Below, in pieces: positions 41,578 to 53,135 of a stretch of 64,000 nucleotides of DNA. Origin of the DNA: an uncultured Corynebacterium sp. GTDB taxonomy: Bacteria > Actinomycetota > Actinomycetes > Mycobacteriales > Mycobacteriaceae. The notes beneath the pieces are model-generated. The model did not search any database. It was given only the letters and a program-made list of their open reading frames with translations, and was not told the DNA's origin. The stretch covers positions 53,859-117,858 of the forward strand of contig NZ_CALUCS010000004.1 in the NCBI RefSeq assembly GCF_943914615.1, given 5' to 3'. How positions within the stretch are numbered: position 1 is the first letter of the stretch; each line of letters begins with the position of its first letter. The position numbers and the translations under genes are program-made.

Positions 41578-43266
41578 ATGACTAACTCTTCTGCATCCAG
41601 CAATCCCCAACCGAGCGACGTCGACATCGCACAGGCCCACACTCTGGAGCCCATCACCACGATCGCGGAGCGCGCCGGCATCCCAGAGGCCGCTTTGATC
41701 CCCTACGGCCGGACAAAGGCCAAGATCGACGTTCCCGCTTTGCGGGCGGAGCGTGAGGGCGTCAATAAAAAGGGCAAGCTCGTGCTCGTGACCGCAATGA
41801 GCCCGACCCCCGCAGGTGAGGGCAAGTCCACCGTGCTGATCGGCTTGGCGGACGCGGTGCGCGCGGCTGGTCGCCAGACGATGGTGGCGATCCGCGAGCC
41901 CTCCCAGGGGCCAGTCATGGGCATCAAGGGCGGCGCTGCCGGCGGCGGTTATGCGCAGATCGTGCCGATGGAGGACATTAATCTGCACTTCACCGGCGAC
42001 ATGCACGCCATTACCGCCGCGACGAACACCCTGGCGGCCATTGTCGACAACCACGTACAGCACGGCAACACCCTCGGCATCGACCCGCGACGCGTGACGT
42101 GGCGGCGCTGCCTGGACGTCAATGACCGCTCGCTGCGCCACGTGGTCACGGGCCTCGGCGGGCCGGGGCAGGGTACTCCGCGCGAGGGAGGATTCGACAT
42201 CACGGCGGCCAGCGAGATCATGGCTATCCTCTGCCTGGCCACCGATTTGGAGGACCTGAAGAAGCGCATCGGGCGCATCGTGGTGGGACAGACCTACGAC
42301 CGCCAGCCCGTCACCGCGGGCGACCTAAAGTGCGCGGGCGCTATCACCGCCCTGCTGCGCGACGCGATCAACCCGAACCTGGTGCAGACCCTGGGTGGCA
42401 CCCCCGCACTGGTGCACGGTGGGCCTTTCGCCAACATCGCGCACGGATGCAACTCGCTGATCGCAACCACCACGGCGCTGGACCTGTCGGAGGTTGTGCT
42501 GACCGAGGCCGGCTTCGGCAGCGACCTGGGTGCGGAGAAGTTCTTCGACATCAAGTCCCGCGCCGGTGGCCTCGACGTCGCCGCAACGGTCGTGGTGGCC
42601 ACCATCCGCTCGCTAAAGCACAACGGCGATTCCGTACTAAAGGCCGGTTTGGCCAACCTGGAGCGCCACGTCAGCAACATTCGCAAGTTCGGCGTGGAAC
42701 CGGTGGTGGCGCTGAACCTATTTAGCTCGGATACCGCTACTGAGCGCGCTCAGGTCGCCGACTGGGGCGAGCAGTTCGGCGTCCGCGTGGTGGAGTGCAA
42801 CGTGTGGGCCGAGGGCGGTGCCGGCGCGGCGGATCTGGCCTCTGCGGTGCTGGAGGTCGTCGATGGTGTTTCTGGTGAGGACGCCCCCAGCTCCAGCCAC
42901 CAGATCTATCAGCCGGTCGATGGTGTGGAAGCCACCTTGCGCACACTTGCCACGGAGATCTACGGCGCGTCAGACGTGCAATTCGGCCCGCAGGCTCTGA
43001 AGGATCTGGCGTTTCTGAAGGATAACGGCTGGGACAAGCTGCCGGTGTGCGTGTCGAAGACGCAGTACTCCTTCAGCGATGACCCCAGCGCGTTGGGCGC
43101 GCCGAGTGGCCATACCTTGCACGTCCGCGAGCTGGTGCCACGTATCGGTGCCGGATTCGTGGTGGCACTCACCGGCGATGTGATGACTCTGCCGGGCCTG
43201 CCGAAGAAACCCGCGGCCGAGCGCATTGATGTTAACGCGCAGGGAGTTATTTCTGGCCTGTTCTAA
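41578..43266 (+). CDS. fhs: formate--tetrahydrofolate ligase
   Basis: A 562-aa enzyme that makes 10-formyl-THF from formate, THF and ATP. Visible features are the P-loop-like TPAGEGKSTVLIGLADAV, the long REPSQGPVMGIKGGAAGGGYAQIVPMEDINLHFTGDMHAI (THF-site region), NVWAEGGAGAADLA and PRIGAGFVVALTGDVMTLPGLP at the end. Length and motifs are normal. It supplies one-carbon units for purine synthesis. The gene is divergent from gapB. Confidence 0.97.
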   Translation: MTNSSASSNPQPSDVDIAQAHTLEPITTIAERAGIPEAALIPYGRTKAKIDVPALRAEREGVNKKGKLVLVTAMSPTPAGEGKSTVLIGLADAVRAAGRQTMVAIREPSQGPVMGIKGGAAGGGYAQIVPMEDINLHFTGDMHAITAATNTLAAIVDNHVQHGNTLGIDPRRVTWRRCLDVNDRSLRHVVTGLGGPGQGTPREGGFDITAASEIMAILCLATDLEDLKKRIGRIVVGQTYDRQPVTAGDLKCAGAITALLRDAINPNLVQTLGGTPALVHGGPFANIAHGCNSLIATTTALDLSEVVLTEAGFGSDLGAEKFFDIKSRAGGLDVAATVVVATIRSLKHNGDSVLKAGLANLERHVSNIRKFGVEPVVALNLFSSDTATERAQVADWGEQFGVRVVECNVWAEGGAGAADLASAVLEVVDGVSGEDAPSSSHQIYQPVDGVEATLRTLATEIYGASDVQFGPQALKDLAFLKDNGWDKLPVCVSKTQYSFSDDPSALGAPSGHTLHVRELVPRIGAGFVVALTGDVMTLPGLPKKPAAERIDVNAQGVISGLF

Positions 43267-43292
43267 GAGCGAAAGGGCGTAAGCTTTATTTC

Positions 43293-44021
43293 GTGCATAA
43301 AACTCAAGTGCTAACGAAGAATTCTCCTCGCCCGGTGTTCGACCGCGGGCCACGTCCGTATATGCGCGGACGGTTGCACACCGCCGCGGCCTGGTATTTC
43401 GGTGGAATGGGAACTGCACTGACTATCGTCGCGGCCTCCAAGTTCCACTTGTCCTGGATGACCTTTGCCACGGCGCTGTACGCACTGTGCCTGGCCGGGA
43501 TGCTCACCGTGAGCGCGCTTTACCACCGCGTGCCGTGGCGCTCCGAGGGCGCAGTGAACAGCTGGAGGCGTGCCGACCACGCCATGATCGCGGTCTTCAT
43601 CGCCGGAACCTACGGGCCGGTGACGGTCGGCGCTTTCGGCGCGCGATGGTTCACCGGCTGGGGCTGGTTCAACACGGGTGGGTTATGGATCTTGGCCGTC
43701 TGCTGGCTGGCCGCCACCGCGGCCGTAGTACTGAATCTGGTGTGGATTGATCACCCGCGGTGGCTGGATGCCACCACGTACCTCACCCTCGGCTGGCTGG
43801 CCGCCATCGGCGCCGTAGGTTACTACCAGCAGTTGGGCGTGGCTGTGAGCCTCCTGATGCTGCTGGGAGGGATCGTGTATTCCCTCGGCGCGGTGATCTA
43901 CGCCAAGCAGTGGCCCAACCCCTCCCCGCGGTGGTTTGGGTTCCACGAGGTCTTCCATGCCGCCACGATCCTGGCGGCGCTGCTGCACCACATCGCTATC
44001 TGGATCCTGGTGCTGCGCTAG
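43293..44021 (+). CDS. hemolysin III / YqfA-type membrane protein (PAQR superfamily)
   Basis: A 242-aa protein starting with GTG. A short basic N-terminus ending RGPRPYMRGRLHTAA leads into seven hydrophobic segments. The family signatures are SALYHRVPWRSE in the first half (His for metal) and FHEVFHAATILAALLHHIAIW near the C-terminus (His cluster). These HlyIII proteins are related to adiponectin/progestin receptors. The hemolysin label comes from one Bacillus protein and need not apply. It ends 16 bp before the convergent cmk-der gene. Confidence 0.88.
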   Translation: MHKTQVLTKNSPRPVFDRGPRPYMRGRLHTAAAWYFGGMGTALTIVAASKFHLSWMTFATALYALCLAGMLTVSALYHRVPWRSEGAVNSWRRADHAMIAVFIAGTYGPVTVGAFGARWFTGWGWFNTGGLWILAVCWLAATAAVVLNLVWIDHPRWLDATTYLTLGWLAAIGAVGYYQQLGVAVSLLMLLGGIVYSLGAVIYAKQWPNPSPRWFGFHEVFHAATILAALLHHIAIWILVLR

Positions 44022-44037
44022 CGCCTGCTTTTCGCGC

Positions 44038-46371
44038 CTACTTCTTGCGCTTCTTCTCGCGCACGCGCACCGCGATGCGCACCGGCGAGCCCTCGAAGCC
44101 GAAGGATTCACGCAGCTTGCGCTCCAAAAAGCGGCGGTAACCGTGCTCCAGGAAGCCGGTGGTGAACAGCACAATCACCGGCGGCTTGGTGGAGGCCTGG
44201 GTGGCAAACAGCACGCGTGGCAGGCGCCCGCCGCGCATCGGCGGCGGGGTCTCCGCAATCACTGCACGCAGCCAGGTGTTCAGCTGGCCGGTAGAGATGC
44301 GCTGATCCCAGCTCTCCAAGGCCTCGATCATCGCGGGCTCCAGTTTCTGCAGCGCTCGGCCCGTCTTGGCGGAAATGTTCACGCGGCGGGCCCACGGGAC
44401 GTGGGAAAGCTGCAGCTCGATCTCCCGCTCCAGCAGGTCGCGACGGTCCTCATCCACCAGGTCCCACTTGTTGTAAGCCACCACCAGGGCACGCCCCGAG
44501 TCGAGGATCATACGAAGCACTCGCTGGTCCTGCTCGGCGATGGGCTCGCTGGCGTCAACAAGAAAGACCGCAACCTCCGCCGCGTCGATGGCAGAGCGGG
44601 TGCGCAGTGAGGCATAGAACTCGTGGCCGCGCGCGTGCTTCGTCTTCTTGCGGATGCCGGCGGTATCCACGAACTTCCAGGTCTTTTCCTCCAGCTCCAC
44701 GATGGAGTCAACCGGGTCCACGGTAGTGCCCGCAACGTTGTTAACCACGGAGCGTTCCTCGCCCGTGATCTTGTTCAGCAAGGAGGACTTGCCCACGTTC
44801 GGGCGGCCGACCAGGGCCACACGACGCGGACCGGAAACGACGGAGAGCTCGCGCGGGTGCTCCGGGAATACGCGCAGCACCTCGTCCATGACGTCAGCCG
44901 CGCCCTTGCCGTGCTGTGCGGACACCGGGTACGGGTTATCCAGGCCCAGCGCCCAAAATTCGGCGACGTCGCCCAGCTGCGCGTCCGCATCGCACTTATT
45001 AGCCACCACGATCACGGGCACCTTACTGCGCTGCAACTTGCGGGCGATGACCTCATCGGTGGAGGTGATGCCGACCTTCGAGTCGACCACGAAGACGATC
45101 ACGTCGGCGGTTTCCATTGCGGTCTCCGCCTGGCGGGCGATGGCTGCGTGGATACCCTTCGCGTCCGGGTCCCAGCCTCCCGTATCCTGCACCCAGAAGC
45201 GGCGGCCGGACCACTCGCCCAGGTAGGAAATGCGGTCGCGGGTGACGCCCGGGAAGTCCTCCACCACGGCCTCACGGCGGCCGATGAAGCGGTTCACCAG
45301 GGTGGACTTGCCCACGTTCGGGCGGCCGACGATGGCAACGGTGCACAGGGCCTCCTGTTCGGCCTCCTCGTCGCCAAGCACGCCGAAGGCCTCCTCCAGG
45401 GCTTCCCAGTCCTCGTCGGATTCCGGCATGTCGCCGCCGCCCTCGAGGGTGAAGTCGTCCGGGCCGGTGATGAAGAACTCCTCGGGGCCGGACTCGTTGC
45501 CCTCGTCGAACTCGTCATCGTCGTACTCGGAGAACTCGGCGGCGGAGAAGTCGGACTCCCCCAGCACCTCGCCATCGGCGGTGCGGAAGATCAGCTCTGC
45601 CGGGGAATCCAGACTGTCCGGCTTAGCGCTGGCCAGGGTCAGCTGCGCCAGCTTCTCCAGCACCTCGTCGATGTCCATCTCGCCGGTATCCACGATCACG
45701 GCATCCTCTGCCGGGCGGAGCGGAGAGGTCTTGCGGGAAGAATCGGCCTCATCACGGCGCTGCACATCCGCGAGTACAGCCTCGTAATCCGCGTCCCGGC
45801 CAGCTTCCAGGTCCTGATCGTAGCGGCGCTGGGCCCGCACCTCGGCGGAGGCCGTCATGAAGATCTTCACTGGGGCGTCCTCAAGAACCACAGTTCCAAT
45901 GTCGCGGCCCTCGACCACGCAGCGACCGGCGGCGAAGGCCAGAGACCGCTGCAGGGCCACCAGGTTCTCGCGCACTTCCGGGATGGCGGCGACGGCGGAG
46001 ACGTGCGCGGTGACCTCGGGGCCGCGGATCTCGCCGGAAACGTCGGTGCCGTCCAGCAGCACCTCGGTGGAGGTGGGATCCTCGTTGATCTCCAGCGGCA
46101 GGTCGGCGGTGGCGGCGATGATCGCCTCGCGTGCAGATTCCTCGGAAGGGTCGATGCCCTGACGCAGGACATGCAGCGTGGCCACCCGGTACATAGCGCC
46201 GGTATCCAGGTATTTCGCGTCCGCGGCGGTGGCCAGGCGGCGGCAGACGGTGGACTTGCCGGTGCCGCTCGGGCCGTCGACGGCGACGATCAGGCCGCCG
46301 TCTTCAATGTTCTTTGCGCTGGCGAGCTGATCCAGCGCGGAGCCGGGCTCGTAGAAAGGTGCGTTCGTCAT
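44038..46371 (-). CDS. cmk-der: fused cytidylate kinase - GTPase Der
   Basis: A 777-aa bifunctional protein. Residues about 28-250 are CMP/dCMP kinase ([40 protein letters not shown]). A strongly acidic linker of about 90 residues (about 255-345; [19 protein letters not shown] and similar) follows. Residues about 345-777 are the double-G-domain ribosome-assembly GTPase Der/EngA (two [11 protein letters not shown]-loops, VANKCDAD and YNKWDLV as G4 motifs, a KH-like end). In mycobacteria the two genes are adjacent but separate; the single-frame fusion is a corynebacterial trait. The tail is very basic (RVREKKRKK). Confidence 0.93.
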   Translation of the reverse strand: MTNAPFYEPGSALDQLASAKNIEDGGLIVAVDGPSGTGKSTVCRRLATAADAKYLDTGAMYRVATLHVLRQGIDPSEESAREAIIAATADLPLEINEDPTSTEVLLDGTDVSGEIRGPEVTAHVSAVAAIPEVRENLVALQRSLAFAAGRCVVEGRDIGTVVLEDAPVKIFMTASAEVRAQRRYDQDLEAGRDADYEAVLADVQRRDEADSSRKTSPLRPAEDAVIVDTGEMDIDEVLEKLAQLTLASAKPDSLDSPAELIFRTADGEVLGESDFSAAEFSEYDDDEFDEGNESGPEEFFITGPDDFTLEGGGDMPESDEDWEALEEAFGVLGDEEAEQEALCTVAIVGRPNVGKSTLVNRFIGRREAVVEDFPGVTRDRISYLGEWSGRRFWVQDTGGWDPDAKGIHAAIARQAETAMETADVIVFVVDSKVGITSTDEVIARKLQRSKVPVIVVANKCDADAQLGDVAEFWALGLDNPYPVSAQHGKGAADVMDEVLRVFPEHPRELSVVSGPRRVALVGRPNVGKSSLLNKITGEERSVVNNVAGTTVDPVDSIVELEEKTWKFVDTAGIRKKTKHARGHEFYASLRTRSAIDAAEVAVFLVDASEPIAEQDQRVLRMILDSGRALVVAYNKWDLVDEDRRDLLEREIELQLSHVPWARRVNISAKTGRALQKLEPAMIEALESWDQRISTGQLNTWLRAVIAETPPPMRGGRLPRVLFATQASTKPPVIVLFTTGFLEHGYRRFLERKLRESFGFEGSPVRIAVRVREKKRKK

Positions 46372-46444
46372 AGAAAGGTCGTTCCCCTAAATAATTGTGT
46401 GTTTCTGTCGGCTGTTCTAGCTGCGCTGGCTGGTTGCTGGCTGG

Positions 46445-47317
46445 TTACAGCCCGACCTTCTTATACATGCTCTGCAGTTCCGCCTGATTCAGTGCGCGAA
46501 TCGTGCCCGGCTTCTGCTCGCCCAGCTGCACGGTGTGAATCTTGGTGCGCACCAGCGCCTGTACCGGGAAGCCGGCCTCCTTCAGCATGCGGCGCACGAT
46601 GTGCTTGCGCCCCTCGTGCAGCTCCACCTTGATCAGCGACTTGCCTTGCCACACGTCCACGATCTGCACGCTGTCGGCACGGGCGATGCCGTCGTCCAGC
46701 TCCACGCCGTCCTTCAGCTCGCGGATCAGCTTGCGGCTCGCCTCGCCCAGCACCGTGGCCATGTAGGTCTTCTTCACCTCGTACTTGGGGTGCATCAGGC
46801 GGTTGGCCAACTCGCCGTCGTTGGTGAGCAGCAGCAGGCCTTCGGTCTGGGCGTCCAGGCGGCCGACGTGGAACAGCCCCTGGCCTTCCTTCAGGCGCGT
46901 ACCCACCAGGTCTCCCACGCACGGGCGACCGAGGTCGTCGCTCATCGTGGAGTGCACGCCGCGGGGCTTGTTCAGCACGAAGTAGACCATCTCTTCGTTG
47001 ACCTGCACGCGCTCGCCATCCACGCGCACAATGTCCACGCTCGGGTCGATGCGGGTGCCCATCTTCACCACGACTTCGCCGTTTACTTCCACGCGACCGG
47101 CTGCGATGAGCTTCTCGCTCATGCGGCGGCTTGCCACACCCGCAGAGGCCAGCACCTTCTGCAGGCGCACCTGGGCCTTCTCCGAATCTGGCTTGTTGAG
47201 GGCGGCCTCTGCCTCCTGCGCCGTCACGTGCTGGCGCTTGGCGGGCTTGGCCTGGGATAGGTAGATGTCTTTCGGAGCGGTCTCCGGTGTGCCGTCTCGG
47301 CGAGCGGGTGTGTCCAC
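46445..47317 (-). CDS. rluB: 23S rRNA pseudouridine synthase RluB-type
   Basis: A 290-aa enzyme. A hydrophilic N-terminal extension of about 45 residues precedes the S4 RNA-binding domain (VRLQKVLASAGVASRRMSEKLI, AGRVEVNG). The RsuA/RluB catalytic domain follows, with the Asp in VGRLDAQTEGLLLLTNDG and a C-terminal EGRKHIVRRMLKEAGFPVQALVR. It isomerises a uridine in the peptidyl-transferase region of 23S rRNA (family knowledge). It lies in the leftward operon after scpB. Confidence 0.9.
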   Translation of the reverse strand: MDTPARRDGTPETAPKDIYLSQAKPAKRQHVTAQEAEAALNKPDSEKAQVRLQKVLASAGVASRRMSEKLIAAGRVEVNGEVVVKMGTRIDPSVDIVRVDGERVQVNEEMVYFVLNKPRGVHSTMSDDLGRPCVGDLVGTRLKEGQGLFHVGRLDAQTEGLLLLTNDGELANRLMHPKYEVKKTYMATVLGEASRKLIRELKDGVELDDGIARADSVQIVDVWQGKSLIKVELHEGRKHIVRRMLKEAGFPVQALVRTKIHTVQLGEQKPGTIRALNQAELQSMYKKVGL

Positions 47318-47381
47318 GGTGTTTGTAGCCCTTCGAACTAAAATCTTGAATTATCAGCCCGAACTATACCCTTCAACCTGC

Positions 47382-47978
47382 TTAATTGTCGATATTGTCC
47401 AGGCTGTCGATGCTGTCCACTTCCGGCAGCAGCGGCGCCAGATCCGGCAGTTCCTCTAGCGATTCGATGCCGATCTGTTCCAGGAAAAGTTCGGTCGTGG
47501 AGTAAAGGTGCGCCCCGCCCTGCTCCCCTGTCTCGGCGATCAGCCCGCGCAGGGAAAGGGTGCGCATCACGCCGTCGCAGTTCACACCGCGCACCGCCGC
47601 CACCTGGCTGCGTGTGACGGGCTGCCGGTAGGCCACCACCGCCAGGGTCTCCAGGGCCGCGCGGCTCAGACGCTGTTGGGTGCCATCCAGCAGCTTCGCC
47701 TCCACCACGTCCGAGTTCGCGCGCCTGGTGTACAGGCGGAAAGCCCCCTCGTGTTCACGTAGTTCAAAGCCGTTTCCCCGGGCGTCGTACTCCGCCGCGA
47801 TCTCGTGGAGGGTGCGCGCCACCTCGGCTTCAGGCACCGCGTTCTCCTCGTTGGAAAGCACGCGGGCGAGCTCTGTGGGCGTCACTGCCTCGTCACTTAC
47901 CAGCAGCAACGATTCCACACGGCTGCGCAGCACCGACACCTGCGGCAGCGGCGCGGGGTTGGGATTTAGATCGCTCAT
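47382..47978 (-). CDS. scpB: segregation and condensation protein B
   Basis: A 198-aa kleisin partner with tandem winged-helix domains: SRVESLLLVSDEAVTPTELARVL in the first, and RAALETLAVVAYRQPVTRSQVAAVRGVNCDGVMRTLSLRGLIAETG in the second, which is the family signature. The C-terminus is acidic (PEVDSIDSLDNIDN). It works with ScpA and SMC in chromosome organisation. Confidence 0.93.
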   Translation of the reverse strand: MSDLNPNPAPLPQVSVLRSRVESLLLVSDEAVTPTELARVLSNEENAVPEAEVARTLHEIAAEYDARGNGFELREHEGAFRLYTRRANSDVVEAKLLDGTQQRLSRAALETLAVVAYRQPVTRSQVAAVRGVNCDGVMRTLSLRGLIAETGEQGGAHLYSTTELFLEQIGIESLEELPDLAPLLPEVDSIDSLDNIDN

Positions 47979-48011
47979 GGTGTGTGCCTTTCTGTTCTTT
48001 CTTTGTGACGC

Positions 48012-48869
48012 CTACTCCCAGTTGCTGGCCGCCACCACCGCCGGGTCGACATCCAGCCCAGTCCAGGCCACCGACATGTCCTGCAGCGGTTCGGGCTGCT
48101 CGATGCCGATGGCGCGGGCCTTGTAGAGCTCCAACAGTGCCAGGAAGCGCCCGACGACGATCATGTTCAGCTCCGCGTCCGCGATGAGCGCGCCGAAGGT
48201 CACCCAGGTGTTCTCGCCAGCGACCTTGAGGGTATTGAGAATTCGCCCGGCTTGTTCTGGAACGGATACCGCAACCTGGTGGATGTGTCCGGTGTCCACG
48301 TGGTCGGGCTTGGGTCGGAACACGGCGGCGGCCAGCTCGGCGAACTCGTCGGCGGTCTTGCCGATCTTCACCTCCGGCAGCAGGTTTGCGTGGTGTTCCT
48401 CCAGGGACAGGGTCGCCGGGTAGGCACGGGCGGCGTCTCGTTGCCAGTCGGCGAAAAGGTCGGCGACCTGCTTGTAAGCGCGGTACTGCAGCAGGCGGGC
48501 GAACAGCAGGTCCCGGGTCTCCAGCAGTGCGAGATCTTCCTCGCTGTCCACCTCACCGCGCGGCACCAGACGAGCTGCTTTGAGGTCCAGCAGCGTGGAG
48601 GCCACCACCAGGAACTCCGTGACCTCGTCCAGGTCTTCGGCACTGGAGCTCAAGTTCTTGGTATAGGCGATGAACTCGTCGGTGACTCGAGCCAGAGCGA
48701 CCTCAGTGATGTCCAGCTTGTGGGAGTGGATCAGCTGCAGCAGCAGGTCGAACGGGCCGTCGAAGTTAGCCAGCGCCACCCGGAAGCCGGTGATCTCCGG
48801 CTGTTCCGGCTGCTCCGACTGCGCTGGTTCCTGCACGGGCTGGCTAGATCTGCTGAGCGACGCGCTCAA
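48012..48869 (-). CDS. scpA: segregation and condensation protein A (kleisin)
   Basis: A 285-aa kleisin. The N-terminal SMC-binding region is VALANFDGPFDLLLQLIHSHKLDITEVALARVTDEF. Leu-rich helices (EVTEFLVVASTLLDLKAARLVP) follow, then a C-terminal winged helix (TWVTFGALIADAELNMIVVGRFLALLELYKARAI). It starts with TTG preceded by GAAGGAAG inside the 3' end of the parA-like gene (26-bp overlap). This is strong evidence for coupled synthesis of a ParA-like protein and the SMC kleisin. Confidence 0.9.
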   Translation of the reverse strand: MSASLSRSSQPVQEPAQSEQPEQPEITGFRVALANFDGPFDLLLQLIHSHKLDITEVALARVTDEFIAYTKNLSSSAEDLDEVTEFLVVASTLLDLKAARLVPRGEVDSEEDLALLETRDLLFARLLQYRAYKQVADLFADWQRDAARAYPATLSLEEHHANLLPEVKIGKTADEFAELAAAVFRPKPDHVDTGHIHQVAVSVPEQAGRILNTLKVAGENTWVTFGALIADAELNMIVVGRFLALLELYKARAIGIEQPEPLQDMSVAWTGLDVDPAVVAASNWE

Positions 48870-49737
48870 TGACTTCCTTCGCCAGGTTCGAATACTGTAC
48901 GGCGCCGGATGAGCTCGGCGCCCAGGTGTTGATCGGCTCGCCGGCCACCGAGGTCTCCGGGAAGCGCACGGTGCGGGTGATGACGGAATCGAAGACCTTG
49001 TCCCCGAACGCCTCCACCAGCCGCTCCATCACCTCGCGGGCATGCAGGGTGCGGCGGTCAAACATCGTCACCAGGATGCCCAGCACCTCGAGCTTGAAGT
49101 TCAGGCGGTCGCGAACCTTATCCACCGTGTCCATCAGCAGCGCCAGGCCGCGCAGGGAGAAGTACTCGGACTCCACCGGGATGATCACCGAATCCGCACA
49201 GCTCAGTGCGTTGACCGTCAGCAGCCCCAGCGAAGGTTGGCAGTCGACGATGATGAAGTCGTAGTCACGCATCACGGGCCGCAGCGCGCGGGCCAGGGCT
49301 TGCTCGCGGCCGACCTCGTTCACCAGCTGGATCTCCGCAGCCGACAGGTCAATATTCGCCGGAACGACGTCCAGACCGTCGACGGGGCTGGAGTGGATGG
49401 CGTCCAGAATAGAGGCAGAAGAATCGACCAACAGGTTGTAGACCGTAACGTCCAACTCGTCGTGGCTAATTCCCAAACCAGCGGACAGCGCGCCCTGCGG
49501 GTCCAAGTCCACCAGCAGCACCTTGCGGCCGAACGCGGCGAGCGAGGCACCGATGTTGATCGTCGAGGTGGTCTTGCCCACCCCGCCCTTCTGGTTGCAC
49601 ATCGCGATGATGGCCGCCGGGCCGTGGCGGTCCAACGGCTCGGGGTCCGGCAGCTCCTTGATCGGTCGTCCGGTCAGGCCGATGCGCTGATCGGGCTTAT
49701 CAAACAACGCATCCGCGTGTGACTGTGAACGTGACAT
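48844..49737 (-). CDS. pldP: orphan ParA-like ATPase (PldP-type)
   Basis: A Walker-type ATPase of 297 aa with an N-terminal extension of about 40 residues. The deviant Walker A is NQKGGVGKTTSTINIGASLA, followed by VLLVDLDPQGALSAGLG and FIIVDCQPSLGLLTVNAL. No parB gene is adjacent, and the position directly upstream of scpAB matches the second ParA-like gene of corynebacteria (PldP in C. glutamicum). Its role there is in chromosome/division-site organisation and is not fully settled. A TTG 15 bp further upstream, after AAGGGA, is an alternative start. Confidence 0.88.
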   Translation of the reverse strand: MSRSQSHADALFDKPDQRIGLTGRPIKELPDPEPLDRHGPAAIIAMCNQKGGVGKTTSTINIGASLAAFGRKVLLVDLDPQGALSAGLGISHDELDVTVYNLLVDSSASILDAIHSSPVDGLDVVPANIDLSAAEIQLVNEVGREQALARALRPVMRDYDFIIVDCQPSLGLLTVNALSCADSVIIPVESEYFSLRGLALLMDTVDKVRDRLNFKLEVLGILVTMFDRRTLHAREVMERLVEAFGDKVFDSVITRTVRFPETSVAGEPINTWAPSSSGAVQYSNLAKEVIERVAQQI

Positions 49738-49812
49738 CGGCGATCCCGTCAAGCCCTTTCCCTTGATTGTGATACATAGCCTTTAATTACACCCTAGAGA
49801 TTATCAGGCGCA

Positions 49813-50712
49813 CTAGGTACGGGGGTGAGATGAGGCCCAAATTTCCCTCAAGTGCTCAGGGCTGACCTTGGTGTAAATCTGCGTGGTAGCCACGCTAGCG
49901 TGTCCGAGCAGTTCCTGCACCACGCGAATATCCGCACCGCCCTCCAACAGGTGCGTGGCGAAGCTGTGGCGCAGGCTGTGCGGCGAGACATGCTCTAGCT
50001 CCGCCGCCTCCGCCGCCTGCGAAACAATCTTGAAGCCCGATTGGCGGCCCAGGCGCGCCCCGCGGTTGTTGAGGAACAGTGCAGGGCTACCCTTTTTGTT
50101 CAGGCTCGGCCGCGCCCGCACCAGGTAGCGCTCCACCGCCTGTAGCGCCGGTCGCCCCAGCGGCACAATGCGTTCCTTACCTCCCTTACCGCGCACCAGC
50201 AGCACCCGCTGTTCCCGGTCGAGGTCATCGACGTCAAGGTCTAGTAGCTCGGTGATGCGCGCGCCGGTCGAGTAGAGCATCTCGAGCAGCGCACGGTCGC
50301 GGATGTTTATTTGGGACGCCCCGTCGCCCGCTGGCACCGCGTTCAGCAAAGCCTCTACCTGTGCCAGGCTTAGGGCCTTCGGGATGGAACCGCCCAGCGA
50401 GGGCGTGGGGACGTCCGCCGCAACGTCGAAGGGCAGGCGGCCATCGGCATGGGCGAAGGAGTGCAGCCCGCGGATCGCCGCCAGCCCGCGGGCGGCGGAG
50501 GACGCTGCGAGGTTTAGATCCTTGCGGAGATAAACCAGGTGGTCCTCGATGTCCGCGGCGGTGACGTCCTGCAGCGCCTTGGCCCCTAGCCACTCCAGGT
50601 AGCGGTCGAGGTCGCGCTGGTAGTTCGACAGGGTGTGTACGGACACATCGCGCTCGGTCTTTAGGTGCCGCATATAGGCAGTGACGAGTTTGCGGTTGGT
50701 TTCTGCGCTCAA
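49813..50712 (-). CDS. xerD: tyrosine recombinase XerD
   Basis: A 299-aa site-specific recombinase that resolves chromosome dimers. The N-terminal SAM-like domain (TAYMRHLKTERDVSVHTLSNYQRDL) is followed by the catalytic domain with Arg in YSTGARITELL, HSLRHSFATHLL (His-x-x-Arg), LLGHASVATTQIYTKV and the nucleophile Tyr280. Only one Xer gene is visible here. ATGA overlap with the nudix gene upstream indicates coupling. Position before parA/scpAB is conserved in actinobacteria. Confidence 0.95.
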   Translation of the reverse strand: MSAETNRKLVTAYMRHLKTERDVSVHTLSNYQRDLDRYLEWLGAKALQDVTAADIEDHLVYLRKDLNLAASSAARGLAAIRGLHSFAHADGRLPFDVAADVPTPSLGGSIPKALSLAQVEALLNAVPAGDGASQINIRDRALLEMLYSTGARITELLDLDVDDLDREQRVLLVRGKGGKERIVPLGRPALQAVERYLVRARPSLNKKGSPALFLNNRGARLGRQSGFKIVSQAAEAAELEHVSPHSLRHSFATHLLEGGADIRVVQELLGHASVATTQIYTKVSPEHLREIWASSHPRT

Positions 50713-51365
50713 CGGATGAACTTCATGTCCGAGCCGGGCTTGGCTTCCGCGCTGGCGGAGCGGCGATCGGCGAGGCCGGAGTGATAGTTAAAAGGCTCTG
50801 AAACGTCCCGGCGGGTACCGGCGGCCAGGTGCAGCAGGGCGATGGTGGCGATGGAGTTTTCCACCTTGCCCGTCTGCACCCACTCAATGGCTTCGGGGAT
50901 CGGCACCCAGCGGGTTTCAATCTCCGCCTCCTCGAACTCGGCCTCCGGCAGGTCGAAGCCGGTGAGGTCATCGTCCAAGTCTTCGGCCAGGTAGACGCGG
51001 CACATTTCTTCACTGAAGCCCGGGGAGGTCACGACATCCCCCAGCAGGTGCCAGCTGTGGGCGCGCAGACCAGCTTCCTCGGCCAGCTCACGGCGGGCGG
51101 CTTCCAGGGGATCCTCCCCCACCAGATCCAGCAGGCCGGCAGGGATCTCCCACAGGTGGCGGCCCACGCCATGGCGGTACTGGCGGATCATCATCACGTG
51201 GTTATCGCGCACGGCGGCGACTGCGACGGCGGAGAAGTGCTCCACGATCTCGCGCTTCGCCTCGCCGGTGGCGGTGGTGATGGTATCGCGCCGCACGCCG
51301 ATGATCGGCGCATCCAGCAGCAATTCGCTATCTACAACGCGGTACGGGGTGCTGTCTTTGCTCAT
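50709..51365 (-). CDS. NUDIX hydrolase, probable ADP-ribose pyrophosphatase
   Basis: A 218-aa protein. The Nudix box GEDPLEAARRELAEEAGLRAHSW fits G-x5-E-x7-REUXEEXGU. N-terminal features (VRRDTITTATGEAKREIVEHFSAVAVAAV, RQYRHGVGRHLWEIPAGLLD) match the ADP-ribose/ADP-sugar pyrophosphatase subgroup, which forms domain-swapped dimers. The C-terminus (about 30 residues) is basic and probably disordered. The ATG has AGGGAG upstream and follows the repeats at the pyrG stop. Confidence 0.9.
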   Translation of the reverse strand: MSKDSTPYRVVDSELLLDAPIIGVRRDTITTATGEAKREIVEHFSAVAVAAVRDNHVMMIRQYRHGVGRHLWEIPAGLLDLVGEDPLEAARRELAEEAGLRAHSWHLLGDVVTSPGFSEEMCRVYLAEDLDDDLTGFDLPEAEFEEAEIETRWVPIPEAIEWVQTGKVENSIATIALLHLAAGTRRDVSEPFNYHSGLADRRSASAEAKPGSDMKFIR

Positions 51366-51376
51366 GACTCCCTAGT

Positions 51377-53105
<1,729 letters not shown>

Positions 53106-53135
53106 CTATCTACGGGGTTTCAGCCTAACACAAGC

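Noticed and set aside
44623..46632. Plus-strand frame of 669 codons opposite cmk-der
   Set aside because: It is antisense to a gene with unmistakable P-loops and GTPase motifs. The predicted protein is His/Leu/Gly-rich without any recognisable motif.
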